Below are positions 19,483 through 30,759 of a stretch of DNA of 64,000 bases, piece by piece. Position numbers and translations under genes: made by a program. The stretch lies in NCBI RefSeq assembly GCF_030247195.1, contig NC_080671.1, positions 102,163,845 to 102,227,844 of the forward strand. Direction: 5' to 3'. Under the pieces are notes generated by a model that made no database searches, was not told the DNA's origin, and saw only the letters and a list, made by a program, of their open reading frames with translations. The DNA is from Topomyia yanbarensis. Taxonomy: Eukaryota > Arthropoda > Insecta > Diptera > Culicidae. Each line of letters starts with the position of its first letter. Position 1 is the stretch's first letter.

Positions 19483-22400
19483 GAATGTTTATTTCAAAAG
19501 GCCATATTTCAATGGTTTGTTGACCGAATCTAATTATTTTTTCATTATTGAACAAGTAGACGTTTCATCGTTAATTTTCATTAAGAAGAATATAAAATAG
19601 AGTTGCCTACTTCAAACAATAGACAACATAAGTATCCTCAATTATATGTATTATCACTATTTAGTGAATATCTTTGTATTCAAAACGATGACCTATACAT
19701 TAGTTGAGTGCAACGAACACAAACTACAAATGATGGACAAATAAAACCATAAATTTAAAAAATATGAAGGTATTTGCTGATTCAGATCAATTTATGTTAT
19801 GATACGGTTTTTGTTGGAAATTTTGTACAATCGCTGGTTGGGTTGACAGATGTTAAAACTGGTCAAAGGGGATGTTATTAGTACAAGTTCTTCTGCTCAT
19901 ATCTCTAACTATTGTCAGTTTTATTGTCGAATTGAACTTATCATGAGAATTTGACATTCAGATGTTTATACAGAAATTGCAATCCACTAGTTTATAAAAA
20001 TGGATAGGCAGCTATTTTCAAAACAAAAATATTTACTAAATAATGATAATACATATAGTTGAGATCCACTTTATCACCTATTTATTGATGTTGATGACTC
20101 TGTTTTATATTCTTCTTAATGAAAATTAACAATGAAACGTTTACCTGTTCAATAATGAAAAAAATAATTAGAATTGGTCAACAAACCATTGAGATATGGC
20201 CTTTTGAAGTAAACATTCCAACTTTTATTCATTTTTTTAGTTTTCACATTATATTTAACGTTTGGTAGACAACCCTATTTTCATATTTTTTCAGTGCACC
20301 ATATAAATAACACCTTTTGTACATTACATTTATGTAATTAAATGGTAAGGTTTTCCTTCAAAAACCGCGACACGCATAAACGATCTAAATAGTCAATGGA
20401 CAAACATGGATTCACGCTTGAAGTCTGGTAGAAAACCCATCTATGACCGCATACCACATCCAAACCGTTATAAATTTCGATTCCGTCAATGAAATATTTT
20501 CAAACTTGCAGGGGATAAACTTGATTCCTATATCTTTCGCATGCCATGTACTAAATAAGTAGACAAAAAAATTTTGTTTCTAGAGATAGGACCAAACCCG
20601 TGGGTGTTTGCTGGTAGCCTTATGAAACGTGTCATAAAACTTCAAATTGCAATTTCTCTCGAATCCCTCGATGGATCATTTTGAAATTCACTGAGAAGAT
20701 GCTTGGATAGTGTATCTTTCGAATGCCGTATGACAAATTTATGGTCATTTTTTTTGTTAATAACGGTTTAAGGAACAACGCGTAGGGTTATGTCAAAGGA
20801 GACTATAATCTCATCGTCTTTGATTTCACATGAGTTTGAAAATGAACTCTTGGGCAGTGCTGACGGATTGGCTAGAAAGCTTTTTTGGTATATTTTGAAA
20901 TTCCTGCACTTGCCATTTTGCATTTTTTTTGGATTGGAGTACCGATCGATCAAATTTCTTTTTCTGATTTCGTTGCCGGGTTTATGGGTTTATTTTCTTT
21001 GTCAGCCTTCAAATGAAAAACTGTTTTTCCCTATTTTATTTTATAATTGTTAGTTTTTTTCTGGAGTATTTTCTTCAATTATTTCCGCTATCGTGGATCT
21101 AACATCATCAATAGGGTGTCCCAAAATGGCATCATGTTAAAAAAAAAGTCATCGGGCTCACTTCTTGAATGAAAGGTTAGGGTATTGGGACCACTTTCTT
21201 CTTCGGAGTGAATTTGCTAAAACGCTCCTTCCTCTTGGCGAATTTTGATTTTTTGAAAAAATGGGCCGATTTTGGCTAAAATTTCAAATTCATGCCTGTT
21301 GAAGTGCTCCTGAACTGTTCTTGATTTTTTCGGCATTTTTTTTATTTTTCTGGATATCCAAAGAAGCTTGGCGAGCTAGTTTGTACAAATCTTGGTTTAT
21401 AAGAGCGGCAGAGCCATTAAAACTTAGCAAAAAAGTGTAATTATTGGTGTTTTTATTAATTTTTTCTACAAAATCGTAAAAGTATAGAAAATAGTTCAAA
21501 TAGTTAAGCCGAATACAGAGGCATAATTTTGTCGAAGAAAGTGTACATACAGCAAATGGGGTATGAGTTATTTAAGTTTTTGTTAACCTTTGACATTTTT
21601 AGGTAATCATCAAAAATAAAACTGTTCCAAAAAATAAAACCATTCAAGTGTGCTGTGCTACGACATATTGTTTTTCGGAAAATAGAAGGAAAATTATTAG
21701 ATACGGCGTTTTCTGTTTATCTTTAGTACATCGGGATCGGGTTTAATGGACATTTGATGATTTTTTGTACCATAACTTCTGGATAAACATGTGAAAAGGG
21801 TATAAGCGAAATGAAAGTTTCTCTGTGTTTTCATTATTTTCAACCCCATATGGTTATAAAAACACTAAATAATTTAAAAAAAAATCGTAAAATGCTTATG
21901 AAAACCAATTCTGGTGTACTAAAGACAAACGGAAAACATTTTTCATCATTTTCCTTTTATTTTTCGAAAAAAGGCGGATAAGGCACACTCAAATTGTTCA
22001 TTTTGTAGAACAGCTATTTTTGATGAATAGAATTAATTGTTATTTAACAAAATCTTGAATAACTTATACCAGATTAGCCGTAGCTATACACCTTTCTCAA
22101 CAAAATTACACCCCTACGTTCGGCTCAACTATTTAAAATGTTTCTTACACAATTAAAAAATTTTAGATTCTCTGTTTTGCAGAAAAAAAATATTAAAAAA
22201 GCACAAAAAATTACACTTTTCACTAAGTTTTAATGGCTCTGCCGCTGTTATAATCCGAAAATTATACAAACTAACTCACCAAACTTCTCCATTTGGATCT
22301 CCAAAAAAAAAATAAAAATATACTGAAATAAATCAAAGACAGTTCATAAGTTTGAAATTTTACTCAAAATCGGTCCATTTTTTCAAAAAATCAAAAGTCG

Positions 22401-22578
22401 CACTAGTAGGTAGCGTTTTAGCAAATTCACTCCGAAGAAGAAAGTAGTTCTAATAGCCCAATGTTTTTGGGACACCCCAATGTGCAGCTGTTTCTCGAAT
22501 TCCGTTTTTTTTACTAAAGTTAATTTATATTTTTCTTTGATTCCCAAAGTAGGCTGACGCGAGAATTTTGATCGTGAA
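19483..22578 (+). repeat. tandem duplication, copy 2 (uninterrupted)
   Basis: This 3,096-bp segment repeats copy 1 (10202-19485) without the LINE. Differences noticed include A/C near 19736 versus 10446, C/T near 20031 versus 10742, A/C near 20065 versus 10776, and G/A near 20842 versus 11561, plus homopolymer length changes near 21340 and 22310-22390. It ends at GATCGTGAA, where copy 1 continues into copy 2 and copy 2 continues into unique DNA. Confidence 0.87.
21112..22478. mobile_element. fold-back element with TAGGGTGTCCC ends, copy 2 (uninterrupted)
   Basis: This is the same ~1.37-kb element as at 11831-19384, here in one piece. The left half folds on the right half: the block near 21200-21300 is inverted near 22360-22440, and GGCAGAGCCATTAAAACTTAG near 21408 is inverted near 22222-22242. 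It has no coding potential; the minus-strand ORF 21290-21499 has no recognised domain. It shares ends and internal sequence with the shorter MITE at 47031-47522. Confidence 0.75.
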
Positions 22579-23639
22579 AAATTGAAAAAAATACACTTTT
22601 GAATCATTAGTTTCTGCAGAAATTTAATTGCACAGTGGATGACGGCCGTCATACTCAAACCGGACAACGTGATAGGTTGTTCCGTAGGAGACGGATGCTA
22701 CTAATTTTTGCACATCCGTTGCGGTGAGGAGGACGTCTCGTGACATACAGTGATGCTGCTCATTGGTTGTCGTAGCAATCGAAGCGGAGGAGTTCCAGTA
22801 AACAGCACAAAAGCTAAGTTTCTGTCTTCGTCATTTTTATTAATAGTTTTACATTTCACATTCACATTAAAGCAAATTATACTGTGTGGTGTGTTGGTTA
22901 TTACACTCGTCGCAAAGGTCCGACGAGGACGACACATCTTCTAACAAATAATCTGAATATTTTAAGAACGAATGAACGGAGGCACGAAAGTCGAAAGTGG
23001 GAACACCGTGTGTTGGATCCTCGTGAAAATCAATCAGCAGTACTGCAACAATATTTTAACATAAGGTGATTAATTTTCATAAAGATCTAACACAGTGTGA
23101 CAGAAATTGTGCTTTTTTCGTTTTCGTTTTTAGTACCACTGTTCCTTCTTCCTTAGCGCAGAGCGAGTAAAGGTGCTTTAACCTAGGCTTATTGGCCAGG
23201 GCAAAGTGTAAATATCTCTGTCCCATCCCAAAGGACCAAAGGTGTGACATAACCCTCCTTAACCAAGTCACTCCCAACGATTTATATATCTCCTTTATAC
23301 TGAAACGGTCGGTACGGTTGTTCTCGTTTCTTCCTCATTTAAGATTCGAAACAATTCGTTAATTAAATTATTTATTAAATGAATAATTTAATTGCCGTTT
23401 AATTTTGAAACATCTTCAAACCAAACTCTGCGCCGTAGGCCTGGCCGTTTTAATATTTGCAACATATGAAAATATGCTTTAAATTTTAATATTGACAAGA
23501 AAAACACTATAGAATGACTGAAGTGTTTTCCAGGATGCTTTTCAATACTGGCTGTGTAAGGGTTAGAATAGAATAGAATAGAAAGTTCATTTTTAATTTT
23601 CCTTCATTTTTTATTCCGACTAATACGTAGTCACATTTT

Positions 23640-23790
23640 TTCGTTTTTTCCTTAAAATGGTATTCAATAACCTAGAGATTACAAAGAAAGGAAAGGTATA
23701 AAAACTTAGAGCCATAGTACTCAAGTAAAAGCATAGGATGTGAAATATACAGATCGGAAAACTAGAAGTGGCACGATCATTAGAACAGGC
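23640..23790 (-). repeat. dispersed repeat, inverted copy of 1690-1800
   Basis: Reverse complement of the repeat near the left end of the window, sharing AGTTTTCCGATCTGTATATT and ACTTGAGTACTATGGCTC with mismatches elsewhere. Non-coding. Confidence 0.6.
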
Positions 23791-24755
23791 GGCTCCAGTG
23801 ACGGGCACGCTGTTCGACCAGGAGTTGTTTTGGTAAAAAGATTTTTGTATTTCCCTACTTCAATATGTTAATGTTTTAGAAGTGATGAACAATGCGACCG
23901 GCTCTTTTTTGTAACTCTTTCTATGGCCAAGTAAAAACCAATTAATTAAATTTGATAACGAAAGCAATTTTGATTTTTTGTAAGAAAAAAGCAAAGTATC
24001 GTTTCTATTAGGGTTGTGGGTTGTGGCATTACCGGTTAATTCCAGTATCGAAAAACCGGTGACTACTGACCCAGTGAAGTTGTCGTTATTCGTCTCAGAT
24101 GCTCATCCCACACTGGACACTCCCAAGTGACATGCAGATTGTATCGGCTATATTGTGTCACGAGCTCCAGTTTGAATAAATAACTAATTCACGTACGGTA
24201 AATGTAATTGCGTCTTTGAGAAATGGTGATAATTTGAGCAGAAAGAGAATTGTCTGTTCAGTTATGTGTTCTGTAAGACTTTCTATACAGGCCTTTGTGG
24301 GGTGTAGTTCAAAACTCGTACGTTATAAACTGAAAAATTAGCTTTACTCCAGAGTTTTACTCTTTGGTGGGGTCATATTTGACCTTGATCAAACCTTTCA
24401 ATGCAAGGGCTTATTGCAAATTATTCACCAGCAATGTTGTATTACATGTTTACCGGTTATGTATAACTTCCGTCGTGCTGAACGGAATATTTTAACTATT
24501 GGGTCGAAAATAATTACAACGATCTTGTATTAGTTAGTTAGAGAAAGTTAGAGTTACATCGAATGGAAAACATGGTTTTTTGACAATATTCCATAAGCAA
24601 GGTTCTGATTGGTTTACATTATTCACTGTGTGCCGACATAATTAGTTTGCGACGTCACATCTGGTTTTGGTTTGCTGTTCATCTATAAAATAACATACAC
24701 CGATTCAGTACGTACTTATTTATAGGGTATCCGCACGAATCGCTTCGAATGTTAA

Positions 24756-24767
24756 GGGGGGGGGGGG
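24756..24767 (+). repeat. poly-G run (12 G)
   Basis: Twelve consecutive G residues flanked by AA and ATA. Such a run is prone to sequencing length error and can form a G-rich structure. No associated gene is seen. Confidence 0.8.
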
Positions 24768-25304
24768 ATAGTATTCACCAAATTCGAATTCGAAGAAAAC
24801 AGAGCCGCTGAAAAGTGCGCCAAACCGCGGAATCACCTGTGCCACCTATAAAAAAATAAACTTCTCGTCAAATGTGAGATACACTTCCAAAGTAATTAAC
24901 ACATTAAACACACTTTGTTGATCACAATATTTGCTAACCATACAAAATCTGAACAATAAAATATAGATTCAAGTCTTCTATGCCATCTCTTGGCTATGAT
25001 ATCCTAGAATGTACACATGATTATCACATTAGTAATCTTTTCAATCTACACCGAAGACCCGTTTTTATCAGCCCCTTTGTTGTATTTTTGGTTGACAAAA
25101 TGGGGGCAACGAAAACACATATTTATTTATTTCTTTTAATAAAGCTGTTAAAATATTCAACATTATTCCGTAAACATAGCCTCATAACCTTGGCTGGCTG
25201 ACGATATCGGGTCAAAAAGTTTACAAAATTTATTTATTCGTCAATCAATTGTAGACTACATTATACAAATATTAATTGCTTATATACTATCCTGTATACT
25301 ATTC

Positions 25305-25604
25305 CTATGTACTATGATGCCGCAAAGAGTTGAAAAGCTGTTTTAAACTTGTTCGGGGCATGGTAAGGTCAATACTTTCACAATGCTCGTTATACACAGC
25401 CATCATCTGGTTTAGTGGTCCGAATTTAGCATAGTCTGTACGATGATGACATATCGCGAACAAATTTCTATTGCGTAATTGACGGGTTGGAGCATATAAA
25501 TTTAATTTTGACAATATGTAAGATGAATCAATACGCTGCATGACGATATCGTTTAGAAATAGTCCCGACGTTCCTTCAATGTTTGAATATCTATCAACAT
25601 ACAA
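25305..25604 (-). pseudogene. LINE ORF2 C-terminal fragment
   Basis: A 99-residue stretch with APTRQLRNRNLFAI and HHRTDYAKFGPLNQMM resembles the conserved tail after the RT thumb of Jockey/CR1-type elements. It is separated from the RT segment upstream (minus sense) by frame breaks between 25604 and 25684. It is part of the 25220-27350 element and non-functional. Confidence 0.65.
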
Positions 25605-25683
25605 CGTGCTTCATATAATGGAAGAGGGAGGGATCCATCTTAACTTGCGTAGTGCATATAATAGAAACTGTTTTTGGATTGAC

Positions 25684-26253
25684 TCAATTCTCACTTCGTG
25701 TTTTTTTTAATGGTGACCAAACAATACTACAATATTCTAAAATAGACCGAACATATGCTATGTAAAGAGTTTTAATTGTGTAAGGATCTTGATAGTGATA
25801 TCCAAAGCGTTTTATAAAATTAAGCATGTTACTGGCTCTATGAACAATTGTGTTGTAATGTTCCACAAATTTTAATTTTTTATCTAAGATAACTCCTAAA
25901 TCTCTTATTTTATCGCATTTCTGAACGGTTTGATTACCTAATGTAATTGACACGGAAACCGTGATTTGTTTTCTGCTAAAAGTCATGAGATTGCATTTTT
26001 TAACATTTAATTCCAGTAAACATTTACAACACCATGTATAAAAGATTTGTGTTTCATTGTGAAAAACATTATAGTCATTTTTATTGCTAATTTCTGAAAT
26101 TAGCTTAATATCATCCGCATATATGAGAATTTTAATGTTTTTTTTTAAAATAAGATCATTGTCTGAATAGTTAGAATAAGGTTCTTGAAAAAATGTTGCG
26201 AAGAGATTACAAATATCTTTTGAAGTTTCATCCTCTTTCCCATCTAAAGACAT
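25684..26253 (-). pseudogene. LINE reverse transcriptase fragment with large deletion
   Basis: The first ~45 residues (KDICNLFATFFQEPYSNYSD) match the region before the RT domain, then the frame jumps directly to KILIYADDIKLIS. The RT blocks before the YADD box, including the first catalytic aspartate, are absent. The thumb region follows (LGVILDKKLKF, then ILEYCSIVWSP). This looks like a clean internal deletion. The product could not be an active polymerase. Confidence 0.8.
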
Positions 26254-26589
26254 TTATGATGGGAAGTTGCATGAATTCAACTTACTTTTGATGTAATTAA
26301 AAAAGTTTTTTGGGCATGACTTGATCTCATTTTCAGTTTTTGCATTATATACAGTTAGTGCCGAAGAAATAGCCAAAGTTAGTTGGTCACGAATGTTGAG
26401 GTATTTTTCCAAATTATCCTGATTATTGTGTTTTCTGTAAATTTTGTGAGCTTTTTGCTTCCGATTTTTCAAATTAATAATTTTCTTGTTGAACCAAACT
26501 GGATTTTTGGAAGCATGATTTCGTCGTTTTTCCGTGAGTGGAACTTCCTCCTGTATTATTTTCCATAAAATATTATAAAAGATCTCCAC
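26254..26589 (-). pseudogene. LINE ORF2 linker fragment
   Basis: The segment between endonuclease and RT is recognisable by PVWFNKKIINLKNRKQKAHK and PKNFFNYIKSKLN, both typical of the basic linker in Jockey/CR1 elements. A stop after NFPS separates it from the RT fragment. It is part of the same decayed element. Confidence 0.7.
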
Positions 26590-26815
26590 TGCACATTCAA
26601 TGTTCTCTTGATTCTTTAAAAAGGACTACCAATTAGCACGGCTTAATTTATATTTAATATTTTCATAATTTGCTTTTCTATAATCGAAGACGTCCTCGAA
26701 GTCACAATCAATGGAATTATGATTCTTGTGCACAAAAATAGAGAATTCTATTGCTGTGTTAAACGTTTCATTTTTCCATAAGGGAGAATGAGATTCATCA
26801 ACACAGAAATCTTCA

Positions 26816-27346
26816 TTAATGTTTGTTAATAGCAGATCTAAATAACGATTGTGTTGATTTTTTATATGGTTTATTTTGTTTGAGTCCTAGCAATGCAATT
26901 TTCTCAAACATATATTGTAATGTTTCGTTTTCACCAGCGACAGGAAGTAGAATGCTCTCATTTTCAGAGTCTGGAATAAAATCTAAGTTGCGCTGATTAA
27001 AATCACCATAAATATGAACTTTAAATTCTGGAGGAAAATTAGAGATTATTTCTTCAGCTGCTTGAAAGAAAATCTCATATGTTGATTTGCAAGCTAGATC
27101 CGGTGGAAAGTACACTGAGACAAAAATGTGGATTTCATCAGCGATATGTGCTTTAAACCATACATGTTCATTTTCTTTGAATTTTGGTGAGACAATAAGA
27201 TCGGAATAAAATATAGATGAAACTGCAATGAGAACTCCTCCGCCTGACATTCTTTGGGTTAGTCGTAAATCACGATCATCTCTAAAAACATTATAGTTGG
27301 GGGCTGATAAAAACGAGTTTTCACTGTATATTGATTTCACGCTCAA
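26816..27346 (-). pseudogene. LINE APE-type endonuclease fragment
   Basis: A 176-residue fragment with MSGGGVLIAV, an FVSVYFPPD block and YGDFNQRNLDF, the D-x-N catalytic motif of APE-like LINE endonucleases. The N-terminal N and E motifs are missing because the element is 5'-truncated near 27350. The SDH end is not seen. Non-functional. Confidence 0.8.
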
Positions 27347-27481
27347 CTATAATTTTCTTAGGTACTAGGAGCATATAATGGACATATATATAAAAATTAG
27401 AAATCGCCTCGCTTTAGTGTGACACTGTGACATCATGCGTAGACCAGAGGGTTGGCGGTTACATGAAACCCTTGCTCCAGT

Positions 27482-27660
27482 GAACGAAGATCCTGCATGG
27501 GTCATTGTAACAAAAAGGCCCGGTGCAGCAAGTGCGTAGAGAGTTTTTAGGATGAGGATTAGGATTTTTAGGAGAGTTTTTAGGATGAACGAAGATCCTG
27601 CATGGGTCATTGTAACAAAAAGGCCCGGTGCAGCAAGTGCGTAGAGAGTTTTTAGGATGA
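27482..27660 (+). repeat. tandem duplication of a 74-bp block (period 105 bp)
   Basis: GAACGAAGATCCTGCATGGG begins identical 74-bp blocks at 27482-27555 and 27587-27660, separated by a short GATTAGGATTTTTAGGAGAG-type filler that is itself a partial repeat of the block end. One frame contains a cysteine-rich word, HCNKKARCSKC, reminiscent of a LINE Gag zinc knuckle, so the block may come from a LINE ORF1. Confidence 0.85.
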
Positions 27661-30600
27661 ATCTTGCATTGGCAAGGCTGAAAATGTATCTATTGTGGTG
27701 AGAATCTACATGATCTACTACCATAACCTGGCATGCGGTAAAGACTCGACTATGGTGAAGGGATCCAAGGCCTCCATAATACCAGCTGCATTGCGTCTAT
27801 TGGAAACGGATTCGCCGCCCAGTACTGTGGGTAGCATTCAGTTTTTTAACAGAATAAATGCACTGCTCGTAGTTAAACCAACAACGACCATATCCATTCG
27901 ACTAAGGAAGAAAGGAATATTAGCCCTCAAAAAACCAAGCTAAAATTTTGACTTCAAGAAGACCCAATGAAATCAAAAGCCTCTTTTTTGTCGTTTTATC
28001 GGTGGGAGAATCGAAAGCCCGAGAGCGCTCGAATATTTGTATTTCAAATTACAAGTTCATCGAAACTAGAGAATTGTAACTAGCTGGCCCTCTGAGACCC
28101 CTTGTTTTTTGAGAGTTAGTTCGTTGTTCCTCCCAGGAAAGGAACTATGGATGGTAGGTCAATCCCAACGAAATTTAAAATAGAAATTATGTAACTTGTC
28201 CGAGCTACTCGGTTTACTTTGCCCCCGATGAAACGAGAGACATCATTAAAGTCGGTAGTGAACTGTTTTCATAATCCACTTTTCACTTTCGGATTACCAC
28301 CTCGCGCCGAACGAACCGATCAAACTGATAGGTTTGTCTAAGCATAAACATGGCACAAAAACTCCTATCTAATGGATGAATGAATGTATGAATGAATCCA
28401 CGAAAGGAATGTTTTACTTTCATACCGTATGCTTCGGACATTCATCGAACCGGTCGGTCGCCCAACCAACCTGTTCGTCTGATCGCGGGGAGCATTCGAG
28501 TAGATGACGAGCTGATAAAAAAGTAATAAAATGTAGACGATTGTGGTATAACATTAACACATACCTAATCTTAGGATATATAAATGCACCATGGAAAAAG
28601 AATTCGAAAATCCTTTAATTTATTATGAAACCACGGGGTACAGTTGAATAATGATCAACCATAAAAGAAAATCATACAAACAGTCGATTGATAGATTGAA
28701 CATCGTTTCAGTAAACGTTTTACTTTGGGAAAAAAAATCATTCGGAAAACCCGCGAGCGCTGGGTATATTTTATTAATCACCACATCAATTAGGTTTTTA
28801 TTGCTAGAGCAATTCGCTGAGTTAAGCTAAAAACTGAAAACTAAATAAAGGTTGTATACGCTCCCTAATCGACTTATGAGAAATCAACCAAACTGGCTTT
28901 TGATGTGAGATAAATGGAACCTCATAGTCAAAGACAAGGCGCGATCAGCGAATGAACCAAAATAACACGCCTTGAGATCCCCCCCCAGCAAGGTGCGTTG
29001 TAAATGTGTTATCATGTTTTTGCTTTCTGTTCAGGTTTGGTTTTAAATAGTGTACGATCACGACCGAACCTTGATGATGCCCTTAATTTAAACACGCACA
29101 GCAAGATGGGGAAGCATTGATTATAAATTTAAAAAAAAAAATTGAACTTTCTTTAAATAGAGCAGACTTTATTTATTTTAGCTTCAAAATACATTAGTAC
29201 GGACACCAATGGATTCAAAATGTTACAATTGTGGTTTCATTGATTTATTTTTAAAAGAAAATTGGATCATTATTTTTGTATGTGCAATTCTTTCCGTGAA
29301 CTGTCATCTATCTATCGTTAATACAGTAGAATGGAACCAATCTAAAGTGGGTCCCCATGTTTCGAAAACTGCTTTGCGGTTGTATTCGTTGAACGAATTG
29401 AACGACTTGAAACTTAATTGATTACCTACCAGAAGAAGCACTTACGTGAAACTATTTCCACGAACCAATTACACGTCGTAGAACGATTCTAGTTTTGCAA
29501 CTAGCATGTCAATAAATTCTCTCATGAGCAGGTTATCCAATATTAAACCTGATCGAGGAGGATGATTCAAACCCGCAACCCGTTTCGCCCGCCGTGAATC
29601 GATGCTCACCTTGCTTGCAATTTAAATAATACGAAACGTACGCTCAGTTCTTATTCCACGTCGAATGTAGAGGCGAATATAAAAACCCCGCATCTGCAGT
29701 CAAATGTCAAAGTGTTGCAAATGCAACCGATCCAAGCTTCGAGGCAGGCTTCGCGGATGCTCTTTTCCAGCACCTACCAAGTATATACAAATAAATATAC
29801 TTATTGCGCGTTACTGGCACTACCGAACGGCGGCGGCGGAAAGGTTGCCCATTCTTGTTCTCCACCCCCGGGGCTAGTTACCGCCGCGATGAATAATTCA
29901 AATGTTAACGCTTTGAAAAACCAATCAAATCGAATTCAGCACACCAGGCCGATCGGTTTCGGTGGAAAATGTCGGGTAGCTTCCTTACACGAAAATCGGT
30001 GGCGGACTGCAATCAGCTAGCAGTGTGACGGAAGTAGGGTTAAAGAAGATTTTGTTGAAGGAGATTACTTCAATATAGTGGTTACGTTTCAAAAATTTTC
30101 GGCCGAGATTTTACCTGATTTTTTTAACGTAACTATCTGCGTTGCATAGAATAAATATATTAGATGTTTGCGCTAACTGATTGGAAATGTGCACAACAAT
30201 TTAATTATTAATTCCGTAGAATGTATAATTACTAATAATAACAAAAATAATATAATAAAAATAAATAATGATTGGACCGTACAATTCAACCAAGCAGCGA
30301 CCGTTGCTAGGATTGCCCCTTTGTCATCCAATGAACTGCGACACACGTATTAAAACGAAACATAAGAAAAATTCGTAAGTTTGCTTTCTAACATCATAGT
30401 AGCTGCTACGTTTCATCGCAGCTCGAACTCTTCGATGTCATATTCTTCATGACTGCCGCCAGACATCATTCCAATGATGCACAGGAGCCAGTCTAGTTTC
30501 ATGCATACAATAATCACACACCACAGGAAAATCAGAACGCTCTTTCTTTCGGAGCTGAATAAAGGGATTTAAAGTGCGCGCTGTTCTTGTGCTCTTCAAA

Positions 30601-30759
30601 TTATCTGTGGCGTGTTCAGATAAATTCAGCACGGCAGTGCACTGCGAATAGGCCGGAATATAAATTTAGCACGATTTTTAACATTTCTGTTAAAACTAAA
30701 TAATTTAGTCCTATAATATGTATTGGGAAGTTGCTGAACTTTGCAAGCCCCTATTTTCG
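27661..30759. other. unassigned non-coding DNA
   Basis: No gene recognised in about 3.1 kb. ORFs 27695-27943, 29209-29421 and 29712-30020 (plus) lack identifiable domains. A less AT-rich patch near 29820-30010 (GGCGGCGGCGG) could hold an exon or a regulatory element, but nothing decisive is visible. Confidence 0.45.

Larger units (their letters stand above)
10202..19485 (+). repeat. tandem duplication, copy 1 (interrupted by the I element)
   Basis: After subtracting the 6.17-kb LINE and one target-site copy, about 3.1 kb remains, which matches 19483-22578 almost base for base. Only a handful of substitutions and homopolymer indels were noticed. Copy 1 begins inside the left arm of the long inverted repeat at GAATGTTT. 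The junction with copy 2 reads GATCGTGAATGTTT, so the breakpoints share the trinucleotide GAA. Confidence 0.85.
22579..25219. other. unassigned non-coding DNA
   Basis: No gene was recognised. Contents noted: a (TAGAA)n run at 23562-23583, the inverted copy of the 1690-1800 repeat near 23640-23790, a run of twelve G at 24756-24767, and a short CCCGTTTTTATCAGCCCC motif near 25057 that resembles the tandem motif at 58793-58880. Short ORFs near 22701-23277 have no family resemblance. Confidence 0.5.
25220..27350 (-). mobile_element. 5'-truncated, internally deleted Jockey/CR1-like LINE
   Basis: Three protein segments in order on the minus strand come from one ORF2: endonuclease (27346-26816), linker (26589-26254) and RT tail (26253-25684), followed by the C-terminus (25604-25305, with APTRQLRNRNLFAI). 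The 3' end near 25220-25235 is an A/T-rich tail (T-rich on the plus strand). The 5' end of the endonuclease and all of ORF1 are missing. Most of the RT palm between the linker and YADD has been deleted. The group (Jockey versus CR1/L2) cannot be settled by eye. Confidence 0.8.

Noticed and set aside
24756..24767. G-quadruplex regulatory element
   Set aside because: It is a single uninterrupted G run with no neighbouring G tracts and no gene nearby. Sequencing slippage is as likely.
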